Shown: positions 1 to 8,113 of the stretch, in pieces | Position numbering within the stretch: the stretch's first letter is position 1 | How the letters are laid out: the number at the start of each line of letters is the position of its first letter | DNA from: Acinetobacter lwoffii | GTDB lineage: Bacteria > Pseudomonadota > Gammaproteobacteria > Pseudomonadales > Moraxellaceae | Assembly (NCBI RefSeq): GCF_024129735.1 | Contig: NZ_JAMXXK010000014.1 | Span: 1 to 63,571 of the forward strand | DNA: 63,571 bases | Direction of reading: 5' to 3' | Notes under the pieces: model-generated | Told to the model about the DNA's origin: nothing | What the model saw: only the letters and a program-made list of their open reading frames with translations | Database searches by the model: none | Made by a program: the position numbers and the translations under genes

Positions 1-91
1 CAATTGCGAGTTGAAAAAGTCTAATGATTCTAATACACCTAACTTTTTCAACTAACTACAAATGTGTCGCACTTGGGATTTGAATCCGCGT
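1..91. repeat. Terminal inverted repeat, left copy
   Basis: These 91 bases are the exact reverse complement of 63481-63571; the match stops at base 92. Inside lies a hairpin: GTTGAAAAAGT at 10-20 pairs perfectly with ACTTTTTCAAC at 42-52. The repeat ends 25 bases before the stop codon of the first gene. An odd-length exact match at both ends can be the k-mer overlap of an assembly-graph contig ending in a repeat, or a real inverted repeat. Confidence 0.97.
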
Positions 92-116
92 TAGAAAATT
101 TTAATGTTGAAAGATT

Positions 117-1193
117 TTACCAGTAATATTGAGCATATAAAGAGGCACTAAAACGATGTGCCTGATTACTCTCTAAATTGTCAGTCATATATTTAGCACC
201 AAAATTTTTATGCTGTATTGATAATCCCCAAGCTTGTGTTTGCGGCTCTATATGCAGTCCATATTTTAATTGTTCCATTTTCCAAAAGGCATTGAGTTGA
301 GCTAATGTTATATATTCATTTGAAAAACTACTAATGCTCGCACTCCAAGGCTTAGTTTGAACATCATAGCTAATTTCCGAACTTAATTTAAAAGGCAGTT
401 TTTGACGATACTGTTTGCTCTTACTTAATTGTCCACTTAGATCCATTCGAGGACGCTGATTTTGATCGTAATAAAGATTGTAGCGTGTAAATGGAGCCTT
501 ATCCCAATATAAGTAACCGAGTAAATCATCGACCTGAAGATTAATATTCCAATCTTTTTTGATTTGCCCATGTAAACCAAAATCTAGGCCATAGCCATAA
601 CCTTTACTGGTTCTTCCATCCCAACCTAATTCTTCTTCTTTTAAAGCAGGACGGTCATAACTATAATCCAATGAACCATTTAACCAAGCTACTCGATCCA
701 TCAATTCAGTCAAATTGGTTGTTTGTCCTGTTGCTTGAAATTTACCATCCACATAATGACGGCCGATGAGAGCCGTTGCCCCTGTCACAATTGTCCAATC
801 AGGATGAACTTTCCAATCATAGGCAAAACGAGTTCCCACCGTTTCGACATGCTGAGCTTCTAATTCCAATTGATTATGTTTATTTGCATCAATTAACTGA
901 TCATTTTCAATTTGATAATATAACTTTGCCATATCATCACTAAAATGAATCTGATAGTCATAAGCCCAAACCCAACCTACAGTCCAATTATCCTGTTTGG
1001 TTTCTAATTTCATTTTCCCATGTGCAAAGGCATTATTGCCTTTTTTAAAATTAGGGGTTTCCCAACCATTTAAAAAGGCATGTACACTAACAGGCTCACT
1101 ATAAATATCAGCATTTATACTGTATTGAATCGTTTTTTCCGCATAAGCAGAGCATGGCAAACTTACGGCCAATATGAATAAATTTTTTTTCAT
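117..1193 (-). CDS. Predicted outer-membrane beta-barrel protein, unknown function
   Basis: This 358-residue protein starts with a signal peptide (MKKNLFILAVSLPCSAYA, likely cut after AYA). The rest is rich in alternating polar and aromatic residues (many Trp/Tyr) and ends in YAQYYW, a C-terminal aromatic residue as in BAM-inserted barrels. I do not recognise the family; a porin-like or substrate-specific channel role is only inferred from these features. It lies downstream of the lipoprotein gene at 1248 on the same strand, but a terminator-like hairpin (1203-1229) lies between them, ending about 10 bases before the ATG. No Shine-Dalgarno sequence is visible in front of this ATG, so translation may be weak or depend on read-through. 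Confidence 0.75.
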   Translation of the reverse strand: MKKNLFILAVSLPCSAYAEKTIQYSINADIYSEPVSVHAFLNGWETPNFKKGNNAFAHGKMKLETKQDNWTVGWVWAYDYQIHFSDDMAKLYYQIENDQLIDANKHNQLELEAQHVETVGTRFAYDWKVHPDWTIVTGATALIGRHYVDGKFQATGQTTNLTELMDRVAWLNGSLDYSYDRPALKEEELGWDGRTSKGYGYGLDFGLHGQIKKDWNINLQVDDLLGYLYWDKAPFTRYNLYYDQNQRPRMDLSGQLSKSKQYRQKLPFKLSSEISYDVQTKPWSASISSFSNEYITLAQLNAFWKMEQLKYGLHIEPQTQAWGLSIQHKNFGAKYMTDNLESNQAHRFSASLYAQYYW

Positions 1194-1202
1194 TAGATAT
1201 AA

Positions 1203-1229
1203 AAGAAGACAGCAAATGCTGCCTTCTTC
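1203..1229 (-). terminator. Hairpin terminator after the lipoprotein gene
   Basis: Read on the minus strand, GAAGGCAGC, loop ATTT, then GCTGTCTTC followed by TTTT. It sits between the stop of the gene at 1248 and the ATG of the gene ending at 117, so it would uncouple their expression. Confidence 0.7.
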
Positions 1230-1247
1230 TCAAAGTTAAGTTTTAGA

Positions 1248-2654
1248 TTAAGGAGCGATATAAATTATTGTGCCATCATTAAATTTCACCACATATTGCC
1301 CAGATGAGTTTTTAGTGAGATCCCCGTAACTTTTTCCTGCAACCATAATATTCGCTGAAGTAAAACCCTGTACATCTGCAATACTGATGGATGCTCCATT
1401 TTTATGCTTAATTACACCCGCAATAACTTGATATTCTTGATCTAAGTCTTTTGCAGTTAACTCAATATCCAATGCATTTTTATCAACGACAACGGCAACA
1501 GTAGCTGTGCCTTTGGTAAATTCAGCACGTTTTGCAGTAATATCAATGCTAAATGGTGTAGGTACTGCATTAGCACCTTTTAAGTTACCGCTTAATTTGA
1601 CATTTAAATTCGCATTGATGAAATTAGTCGATGTTTCCTGCCCAGCACTCACATCAATAGCTTTAGATAAATCATTATTCAAATTGAATTTAGCTTCTAA
1701 ATTCAACGATTCCTGCTGATAACTTACAAGACCTTTCAGCACCAACTCAGATGGAATCAATTGTTCTAAAGTTTCAACACCATTATCAAATTTAGCTTTG
1801 CGTGCAATTAAAGAAACTTCTGCTAAATTGGCTTTCACATCTGCACTTTCAAACAAAAGTCCTTTTAAATTCATTGTGGCTTGATTCGGAATATCTTCAC
1901 GGTTTTCCATTGTATCTGCGGTAGCATAAACCATAGATGCTGTACTATCTGCAGTGAAACTAAAACTCGCAGTTTGATTTTTAAGATTCTTGGTAGAAAT
2001 TTTTCCATTATTCTGAATCTTATAATTATAAGTTGTACGTGCGGTATCAATAAACGGTGCTTCTAAGACCAAATTTGATACTGTAACTTCAGCATCATCA
2101 CCATAAATTGAATATGCAGGATCGTTATACCAATTTGCATTATTCCAAGCATTGTCCGCTGTAACTTTATCCCAATCAAAATCTTGCCAATATTGGACAC
2201 TAGCATCACCTGAAATAGTAATAGAAGTACCCGTAACATTAGCCTTTAAAGTATTGCTCTTAAATTTAAAATTATATGCATCATCCTGATTAATTAAATC
2301 CTGAATTTGTTGTGCTGTATAAGTCTTGGTCTGCCCCTGTGCATTCTCAGTAACAACCTCTGCAATCACTAATAATAAGTTTGTTGCACGGCTCAAATCT
2401 GAAGATGTGTTATTTATTACTTCTGCAGGAACTTTATATTGATCAGCAATATTTTGAAAACCATCATAATAAGAAATGATAGCATTGGTGGTTTTAACAA
2501 GTTGTTTTGCTTTTTCTAAATCCGAAGCAGGTGTCGTTACCTCTCCCCCATTTGCTCCGCTAGGTGAAGATGATTCGCTTCCACTCCCACCTCCACCACA
2601 AGCCACTAAAAACACAGAGCAACTTAGTACTAGTAATGTTTTTTTTAAAATCAT
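1248..2654 (-). CDS. Large lipoprotein of unknown function
   Basis: A 468-residue protein with a lipoprotein signal: hydrophobic stretch then lipobox LVAC with Cys19, followed by a Gly/Ser-rich linker (GGGGSGSESSS). This predicts lipid anchoring, with residue +2 Gly favouring the outer membrane. The mature part is Asn/Asp/Thr-rich with many short beta-like segments (repeated patterns such as ANLNVKLSG and KANVTGTSITISG), suggesting an extended beta structure. I recognise no enzyme motif. GGGG lies 4 bases before the ATG. It is preceded by the terminator of baeR and followed by its own hairpin, so it is probably transcribed alone. A partner role with the barrel at 117 is possible from adjacency only. 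Confidence 0.72.
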   Translation of the reverse strand: MILKKTLLVLSCSVFLVACGGGGSGSESSSPSGANGGEVTTPASDLEKAKQLVKTTNAIISYYDGFQNIADQYKVPAEVINNTSSDLSRATNLLLVIAEVVTENAQGQTKTYTAQQIQDLINQDDAYNFKFKSNTLKANVTGTSITISGDASVQYWQDFDWDKVTADNAWNNANWYNDPAYSIYGDDAEVTVSNLVLEAPFIDTARTTYNYKIQNNGKISTKNLKNQTASFSFTADSTASMVYATADTMENREDIPNQATMNLKGLLFESADVKANLAEVSLIARKAKFDNGVETLEQLIPSELVLKGLVSYQQESLNLEAKFNLNNDLSKAIDVSAGQETSTNFINANLNVKLSGNLKGANAVPTPFSIDITAKRAEFTKGTATVAVVVDKNALDIELTAKDLDQEYQVIAGVIKHKNGASISIADVQGFTSANIMVAGKSYGDLTKNSSGQYVVKFNDGTIIYIAP

Positions 2655-2683
2655 TTTACCCCAACCCTCTAAAAATTATAAAT

Positions 2684-2722
2684 AAAAAGCTCCTAAAAAA
2701 TAACCATTTTAAAGGAGCTTTA
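2684..2722 (-). terminator. Terminator of the baeSR transcript
   Basis: On the minus strand AAAGCTCCT pairs with AGGAGCTTT across an AT-rich loop and is followed by further T residues. It lies between baeR and the lipoprotein gene. Confidence 0.75.
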
Positions 2723-2747
2723 CAATGCTAAAAAAATATTTATTTAT

Positions 2748-3434
2748 TCAATCTTCAGGATATTCAAAACGGTAACCGACCCCATACACCGCCTGAATCC
2801 ACTCATGACGGTTGCCGGTTTCAGCTGCATCTGAAATCTTGCGGCGCAAATTCTTGATATGACTGTCAATGACACGGTCAGCCACATCAAAACTGTCCGG
2901 ATTAATATGATCCAGCAATTGCGCACGTGAATATACCTGTCCGACATGTTCCAGGAATAACTCCAGTAAACGGAATTCGGTCGGCGTTAAATTCAAGGCT
3001 TTTTGTTGATACCAGATGCGCTGTTGTGATTTGTCCATACGGAATAAATCATTGCTTTCCGGTTCTGATTTACGATCCAGACGACGTAACACAGCCTGTA
3101 CACGCGCGACCAGTTCTTTCGGACTAAATGGTTTACAGAGATAATCATCTGCACCCATATTCAGCCCCAACACACGGTCAATTTCTTCAGTACGTGCAGT
3201 CACCATAATAATCGGTAAATCCGACTGTTCACGTACTTTACGGCAAATGGTCAGGCCGTCCATACGCGGCACCATCAAGTCCAGAATCATCAGACTCGGT
3301 TTACGCTGGGTAAAACTGTTATATGCTTCCTGCCCATCATGAAACATACTGACCTCAAAACCAGCAGCTTCCAGATAGTCTCGCACCAACTGTGCAAGTT
3401 CGATTTCATCTTCAACCAGCATGACATGTTTCAT
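2748..3434 (-). CDS. baeR: OmpR/PhoB-family response regulator BaeR
   Basis: A 228-residue two-domain regulator. The receiver domain (1-120) has the acidic pair Glu8/Asp9, phospho-acceptor Asp52 in LMILDLMVP and the switch Lys101 in LCKPF. The C-terminal winged helix (about 130-228) ends in AVYGVGYRFEYPED, typical of OmpR-type DNA-binding domains. I chose the ATG at 3434, preceded by AAAGGAA, over the TTG one codon earlier. The kinase gene baeS ends 13 bases upstream, so the two are co-transcribed. In Acinetobacter BaeSR is known to influence multidrug efflux (AdeABC, AdeIJK) and envelope stress; here its nearest likely target is the divergent lipoprotein gene at 5236. The baeR name rests on similarity and gene order. 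Confidence 0.9.
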   Translation of the reverse strand: MKHVMLVEDEIELAQLVRDYLEAAGFEVSMFHDGQEAYNSFTQRKPSLMILDLMVPRMDGLTICRKVREQSDLPIIMVTARTEEIDRVLGLNMGADDYLCKPFSPKELVARVQAVLRRLDRKSEPESNDLFRMDKSQQRIWYQQKALNLTPTEFRLLELFLEHVGQVYSRAQLLDHINPDSFDVADRVIDSHIKNLRRKISDAAETGNRHEWIQAVYGVGYRFEYPED

Positions 3435-3447
3435 CAATATATTTCCT

Positions 3448-5100
3448 TTATGGTTTCAATTGTTTAGGAAAGCTCAGCTTGCATCGTAAACCACCCAGTG
3501 GTGAATGTGCAAAGCTTAAGCTGCCGCCCAGCGCCTGTGTAATTTTACATGATAATGCCAAACCCAGTCCGGTTCCGCCAGTCGCCCGGGTACGCGAATC
3601 ATCGACACGGTAGAAACGCTCACCAATACGCGTCAGTTGTTCATCAGTCAGGCCAAACGGACTATCATCGACATATAAGGTCCATTCTTTATCATCTTGC
3701 GTGGTGTGAATATGCACTTGCCCGCCTGCTTCAGTATAGCGAATACTGTTACTCAGCAAGTTCGCCACAATCTGTTTAAAACGATCTAGATCCAGATTTA
3801 AATCAGTCCCTTCGCCATCTGCAGTAACCACTAATTCAGCCTGTTCAAAGTTCGGCTGGAAGTTAATGAGTTCCTGCTGCACAACCTCCCACGGATTCAC
3901 CGTCGAGAAATAGAATTGCAATTGCTGGGCATCGACCTGTGCCAGCGCGGCCAGATCTTGGGTCAGTTTTTTCAGGCTGTTCACCTGAGCCAGCATGGAA
4001 GAAAAATGTTCAGGTGTTGGTTTACGAATCCCATCCTGCATCGCTTCAATCTGTGCCTGCAACACTGCCAATGGCGTTTTTAATTCATGCGAGGTATCTG
4101 CCACCCACTGACGGCGCGAGGTTTCATGCTGATCCAGAATCACCGCCAATGCATTTAATTCATTGGATAAATCACCCAGTTCATCATTCCGGTTCACTTT
4201 AACCTGATATTGATAATTTCCCTGAGTCAAGGCACGCGTACCATTGAGCAGACGTTGAATCGGCTTTTTGAAATAAGTCGCCAATAACAAGGACGCAATC
4301 AGACTCGCCAAAATACTGAGTGCATAAACCAGAAATAAATAACGCTTCTGGTTACTGAAGAAATTGATACTTAAGGCATCATCCTGATCCAGAACCGGTT
4401 TTAAACCCAAATAGCCGACAATCTGATTATTCACCATAATCGGGCGATAAGAAATTTGCTCATCCGAAGCTTCACCCACCACAAAACGGCGTTTTGCATC
4501 ATAAAGAGAAAGACGTGAACTTAGGCCAAGACGGTCCGGCATCTGGATAAACTGTTTCTTGCCAGTCGGTTGCTGTGCTGGCTGCTCACCATTTTTGCGA
4601 TCGGTTCTAAACAGATTCTGATTGGAACTGAGCGGGAATTTTAAGCCTTCAAAAGGCTGAAACTGGGAGGGCAAATTAGACGCCAGCACCCGTAATTCTT
4701 CTTCATTGACCTGACGTTGTGGCAACTCTGGATCCACCATACTCGGTGCCACTTGAGCCAGGGTCTGTTCCTGAAAATAACGCTGCTGCAAGGCAATATC
4801 ATACTGACGGCGCAGCCACCAGCGTGATAATCGGTCATAATCATCTGGTGCGGCTTCACCTTCCATCTGGAGAATCTGTGCCTGAATCGCATTGCCCCAG
4901 TCCTGATATACCGCATAGACATCTGCCAGATTTTCAATCACATAATCCAGCTTTTGCATTTCGACATCGGCGACATAGCGGGCAAAATTACGCTGCATAT
5001 TCAGATGCAATACACCCAGACTCACCGTGGTAATGACCAGCGTGGTCAACAGCACGGTCAAAAATAGACGTAATGCAATGGGAATGCGGCGAATGTTCAA
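3448..5100 (-). CDS. baeS: Envelope-stress sensor histidine kinase BaeS
   Basis: A 550-residue membrane kinase. Transmembrane helices at about 11-33 and 254-276 bracket a periplasmic sensor of about 220 residues. A HAMP segment (277-330) follows, then the H box VADTSHELKTPLAV with phospho-acceptor His338, an N box (NLLSNSIRYTEAGG) and the G2 box ATGGTGLGLALS. It should autophosphorylate and pass phosphate to BaeR Asp52. The start is TTG (NIRRIPIALRLF follows); no in-frame ATG precedes the first helix. The Gln/Pro-rich part of the sensor (about 160-185) looks like a flexible insert. Transcription diverges from the His/Met-rich lipoprotein gene, a layout often seen between a sensor and its periplasmic accessory protein. 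Confidence 0.9.
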   Translation of the reverse strand: MNIRRIPIALRLFLTVLLTTLVITTVSLGVLHLNMQRNFARYVADVEMQKLDYVIENLADVYAVYQDWGNAIQAQILQMEGEAAPDDYDRLSRWWLRRQYDIALQQRYFQEQTLAQVAPSMVDPELPQRQVNEEELRVLASNLPSQFQPFEGLKFPLSSNQNLFRTDRKNGEQPAQQPTGKKQFIQMPDRLGLSSRLSLYDAKRRFVVGEASDEQISYRPIMVNNQIVGYLGLKPVLDQDDALSINFFSNQKRYLFLVYALSILASLIASLLLATYFKKPIQRLLNGTRALTQGNYQYQVKVNRNDELGDLSNELNALAVILDQHETSRRQWVADTSHELKTPLAVLQAQIEAMQDGIRKPTPEHFSSMLAQVNSLKKLTQDLAALAQVDAQQLQFYFSTVNPWEVVQQELINFQPNFEQAELVVTADGEGTDLNLDLDRFKQIVANLLSNSIRYTEAGGQVHIHTTQDDKEWTLYVDDSPFGLTDEQLTRIGERFYRVDDSRTRATGGTGLGLALSCKITQALGGSLSFAHSPLGGLRCKLSFPKQLKP

Positions 5101-5235
5101 AATAGAAATCTCAATTTTTCTTCTATATTCATTATTGTAGCGAACACTGCATCAAAAAACCCTTCATTGTTTCTACATCTTTATTGTTTAATCTTTAACG
5201 ATCAAAAGAATCAGACCTTTAACGGGATTAATCAT

Positions 5236-5841
5236 ATGCAAACCATGACAAAAATAGCATTCATCAGTGCCAGTGTTTTATCAATGGGTGCGTTGACTGC
5301 CTGTCAATCCACCAGCAATGTCCCAAATAACGATCATCCCCACATGATGAAACATCATGAAGGCAAAAAACAGCATCTAACTCCTGAACAGCGTGAGCAG
5401 TTTAAGGCAAAGCGTGCAGAACGCATGCAGTTTGCCAAACAGCTTCAACAAGCTTGTGACAATAAAGCTGTGGGCTCAGCCATTCAAGTCAAGAGTGGCG
5501 ATAAAACCATAGACGGCACCTGCAAGATGGTCTTTAAAGCAGATCATAAAGAGATGAAAAGCCATCGCGGCGAACATCGTGGCATGAAAGCTGAACATCA
5601 TCCAATGCGTGCCGATATGCGTAGAGGCCTGATGCACGGTGAAGTCTTGACTGATGCCAAACGTGCAGAATTGACCAAACAGTTTGATCAGCGCCTCGCT
5701 CAACGTCAGGCACATCAACAAGCCATGCTGCAAGCCTGTCAAGGCAAAAAAGACGGGACTGCTGCACAGATCAAGATGGGTGAACAAACCATCAATGGCA
5801 AATGTCATGTTCGCTTCCAGCCTACAGCCTCTGCCTATTAA
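5236..5841 (+). CDS. His/Met-rich lipoprotein with LTxxQ motif and duplicated Cys domain
   Basis: About 201 residues from the ATG at 5236 (MQTMTKIAFIS). A lipoprotein signal ends in LTAC. The mature part opens with a His/Met cluster (NDHPHMMKHHEGKKQH), then LTPEQREQF, which fits the LTxxQ signature of Spy/CpxP-type periplasmic proteins. Two copies of a roughly 30-residue unit follow: a Cys, then a G-x-A-x-Q-(I/V)-K-x-G pattern, then I-(D/N)-G-x-C ending in an aromatic residue. They are joined by a second His/Met-rich stretch (KEMKSHRGEHRGMKAEHH). Established: Spy and CpxP are stress-induced periplasmic chaperones or kinase modulators, and spy is a BaeR target in E. coli. Inference: this is a metal- or stress-responsive partner of the divergent BaeSR. 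Not a textbook Spy, because of the lipid anchor and Cys repeats. Confidence 0.8.
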   Translation: MQTMTKIAFISASVLSMGALTACQSTSNVPNNDHPHMMKHHEGKKQHLTPEQREQFKAKRAERMQFAKQLQQACDNKAVGSAIQVKSGDKTIDGTCKMVFKADHKEMKSHRGEHRGMKAEHHPMRADMRRGLMHGEVLTDAKRAELTKQFDQRLAQRQAHQQAMLQACQGKKDGTAAQIKMGEQTINGKCHVRFQPTASAY

Positions 5842-5867
5842 TGCATAGGAATCAAGGCTTCACGACT

Positions 5868-5888
5868 AGCACCTTCGGGTGCTTTTTT
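5868..5888 (+). terminator. Terminator of the LTxxQ lipoprotein gene
   Basis: AGCACC, tetraloop TTCG, GGTGCT, then six T. It is placed 27 bases after the stop codon. Confidence 0.9.
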
Positions 5889-6142
5889 ATTGCGTGCTGT
5901 TTCATGCATACAGTTGACTATTCCTTTCCTATAAAATATGGCTAAAGTCTTTATACTCAAGACCTTTAATGCATCATGCAGATTAATCTTTGACTTTACA
6001 GTCACCAAGAAAACACCCCGAAAAGCTTGTACCGCAGGGGAAGTTGTTGCACGATTAGATCATTCCAAACCGTGTCAGTGAAGACAGGTTTTAGTTCATC
6101 TAAGATTATAACGCTGGTTCAACCAGTATTGAGGAAACCGAT
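5889..6142. promoter_or_regulatory. Upstream region of the first acyl-CoA dehydrogenase gene
   Basis: No gene is seen here. The segment should hold the promoter of the gene at 6143. A 13-base perfect palindrome CTGGTTCAACCAG lies at 6114-6126, just before the ribosome-binding site GAGGAAA, where a regulator or RNA structure could act. No clear sigma-70 pair can be called with confidence. Confidence 0.4.
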
Positions 6143-7945
6143 ATGCCACAATACAAAGCGCCTTTACGTGATATGCAATTTGTGTTGCATGAATTATTAA
6201 ATGCTGAACAACACTATGCAAATCTCCCTGCATTCCAAGAAAACGTAAGCCGTGAGCTGGTAGATCAGTACTTAGAAGCTGCGGCCGACTTCTGTGAAAA
6301 CGAATTGTCTCCAATCAACCAGACCGGTGACCGTGAAGGCTGCACCTGGAATGACGGCGTTGTCACTACTCCAACTGGTTTTAAAGAAGCGTACCAAAAA
6401 TACATCGAGCTTGGCTTCCCTTCTCTTTCTGCTGAAGAACAATATGGCGGTCAAGCTCTACCTGTTTCTCTAGGAAACGTGATTTCAGAAATGATAGGTA
6501 CAGCAAACTGGGCATGGGGCATGTACCCAGGTCTTTCTCATGGTGCCGTACGTACTTTAGAACATCACGGTTCAGATGAACAAAAAGACGCTTACCTGCC
6601 TAAACTGGTTTCAGGTGAATGGACGGGTACCATGTGTTTAACCGAATCACATGCAGGTTCTGATTTAGGTATTATTCGCACCAAGGCCGAACCTCAGGCC
6701 GACGGTAGTTATGCCATCACTGGCGAGAAAATTTTTATCTCTGCTGGCGAACATGACATGGCAGAAAACATCGTGCACATTGTATTGGCACGTTTGCCAG
6801 GTGCACCTAAAGGCACCAAAGGTATTTCTTTATTTATCGTACCGAAGTTCAATGTAAATGCAGATGGCTCTTTAGGAGAGCGTAACGCAGTTCGTTGTGG
6901 TTCTATCGAACATAAAATGGGAATTCATGGTAACGCCACCTGTGTGCTAAACTTTCAAAACGCGAAAGGTTTTCTGATTGGACCTGAAAACCGCGGCCTG
7001 AACTGCATGTTCACGTTCATGAACACAGCACGTATCGGTACAGCAGTTCAAGGTCTTGCAGCATCTGAAGGTTCATTCCAAGGCGCGCTTGCATACGCAA
7101 AAGATCGTCTGGCAATGCGCTCTCTTTCTGGCCCGAAAGTACCTGAAAAAGAAGCAGATCCAATCATTGTGCATCCTGCGGTACGCAACATGCTGTTGAC
7201 GCAAAAAGCATTTGCAGAAGGTGGTCGCGCGCTAGTGTATCTATTGTGTCTACATGCAGATATCGTTGAACAAGCGGCAACAGAAGAGGAACGTAAAGCT
7301 TCTGACAACATCTTATCGCTCCTAACTCCAATCGCAAAAGCGTTCTTAACCGAAACAGGTTCAGAGTCTGCAAAACATGGCGTTCAAGTGTTAGGTGGGC
7401 ATGGTTTTATTTCTGAATATGGTATGGAGCAAATTGTACGTGATACACGCATCTCTACTATTTATGAAGGAACAACCGAGATCCAATCACTTGACTTGTT
7501 AGGCCGTAAAGTATTGGGTACGCAAGGTGCAATGTTGAAAGACTTCACTAAGATCATCCATAAATTTGCTGAAGCGCACAAAGACAATGCTGCAATGAAA
7601 GAATTCGTTGAACCATTGGCTGCCTTGAACAAAGAATGGGGCGACCTGACTATGCAAATTGGTATGCGCGCGATGCAAAACCCTGAAGAAGTCGGTGCGG
7701 CTGCAGTGGATTACCTGTACTTCTCTGGTTATGTCACTCTAGCTTACCTATGGGCACGTATGGCGTTGGTTGCTCAGGAGCAACTGGCTGCGGGCACCAC
7801 TGAGGTTGATTTCTACAATGCCAAAGTGACGACAGCACGCTTCTACTTCAAGAAAATCTTGCCACGCGTTCGTTCACACGTTGACGTGATCGCGACAGGT
7901 GTAGAGCCATTGATGAACCTGGATGCGGAACACTTTGCATTCTAA
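6143..7945 (+). CDS. Acyl-CoA dehydrogenase, long (about 600-residue) type
   Basis: FAD-dependent acyl-CoA dehydrogenase that would introduce the alpha-beta double bond in an acyl-CoA thioester, passing electrons to ETF. At 600 residues it is about 200 longer than classical ACADs and belongs to the group with an extra C-terminal helical domain, which includes DmdC (3-methylmercaptopropionyl-CoA dehydrogenase). Visible family motifs are TMCLTESHAGSDLG (acyl-CoA/FAD binding), GSIEHKMGIHG and IYEGTTEIQ with the probable catalytic base Glu442. A paralogue follows at 8114 with the same length and architecture, separated by a terminator, so each has its own promoter. Substrate is unknown; fatty acid beta-oxidation is the default inference. 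The ATG is preceded by GAGGAAA. Confidence 0.92.
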   Translation: MPQYKAPLRDMQFVLHELLNAEQHYANLPAFQENVSRELVDQYLEAAADFCENELSPINQTGDREGCTWNDGVVTTPTGFKEAYQKYIELGFPSLSAEEQYGGQALPVSLGNVISEMIGTANWAWGMYPGLSHGAVRTLEHHGSDEQKDAYLPKLVSGEWTGTMCLTESHAGSDLGIIRTKAEPQADGSYAITGEKIFISAGEHDMAENIVHIVLARLPGAPKGTKGISLFIVPKFNVNADGSLGERNAVRCGSIEHKMGIHGNATCVLNFQNAKGFLIGPENRGLNCMFTFMNTARIGTAVQGLAASEGSFQGALAYAKDRLAMRSLSGPKVPEKEADPIIVHPAVRNMLLTQKAFAEGGRALVYLLCLHADIVEQAATEEERKASDNILSLLTPIAKAFLTETGSESAKHGVQVLGGHGFISEYGMEQIVRDTRISTIYEGTTEIQSLDLLGRKVLGTQGAMLKDFTKIIHKFAEAHKDNAAMKEFVEPLAALNKEWGDLTMQIGMRAMQNPEEVGAAAVDYLYFSGYVTLAYLWARMALVAQEQLAAGTTEVDFYNAKVTTARFYFKKILPRVRSHVDVIATGVEPLMNLDAEHFAF

Positions 7946-7972
7946 GTTAGGCTCAGACTAGCTACATCATAG

Positions 7973-8006
7973 AAAAAGGACGGTCAATCAACAGGCAGTC
8001 CTTTTT
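7973..8006 (+). terminator. Terminator after the first acyl-CoA dehydrogenase
   Basis: AAAAAGGAC pairs with GTCCTTTTT over a 16-base loop, followed by CTTT. It separates the two paralogues. Confidence 0.75.
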
Positions 8007-8061
8007 CTTTATAAAGCGTTACAGAATTAACCTTTAGTCGTCTAACATTCAGATTTTGAGT

Positions 8062-8090
8062 GTTTTAGACTGATTAAAACTCATTTAATC
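8062..8090. promoter_or_regulatory. Overlapping inverted repeats, candidate operator
   Basis: GATTAAA (8072-8078) and TTTAATC (8084-8090) form a perfect 7-5-7 inverted repeat. It overlaps a second one, GTTTTA (8062-8067) with TAAAAC (8075-8080). They lie 23 bases before the ATG at 8114 and so could be an operator for a fatty-acid regulator. The regulator is not identified. Confidence 0.4.
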
Positions 8091-8113
8091 AAACAATAAA
8101 CAGGTGACACACC

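Noticed and set aside
60..91. Segment resembling the T-arm of a tRNA (GGATTCAAATCC on the minus strand)
   Set aside because: The flanks do not pair as T stem and acceptor stem, and no D or anticodon arm can be drawn. No tRNA gene is called.
1..91. XerC/XerD dif-like recombination site in the terminal repeat
   Set aside because: The hairpin arms and centre do not fit the 11-6-11 pattern or known half sites of Acinetobacter dif or pdif.
5101..5235. BaeR box upstream of the LTxxQ lipoprotein
   Set aside because: Two ATTGTTT copies 17 bases apart were seen, but they do not match the E. coli BaeR consensus well and the spacing is not a whole number of helical turns. Kept only as a remark.
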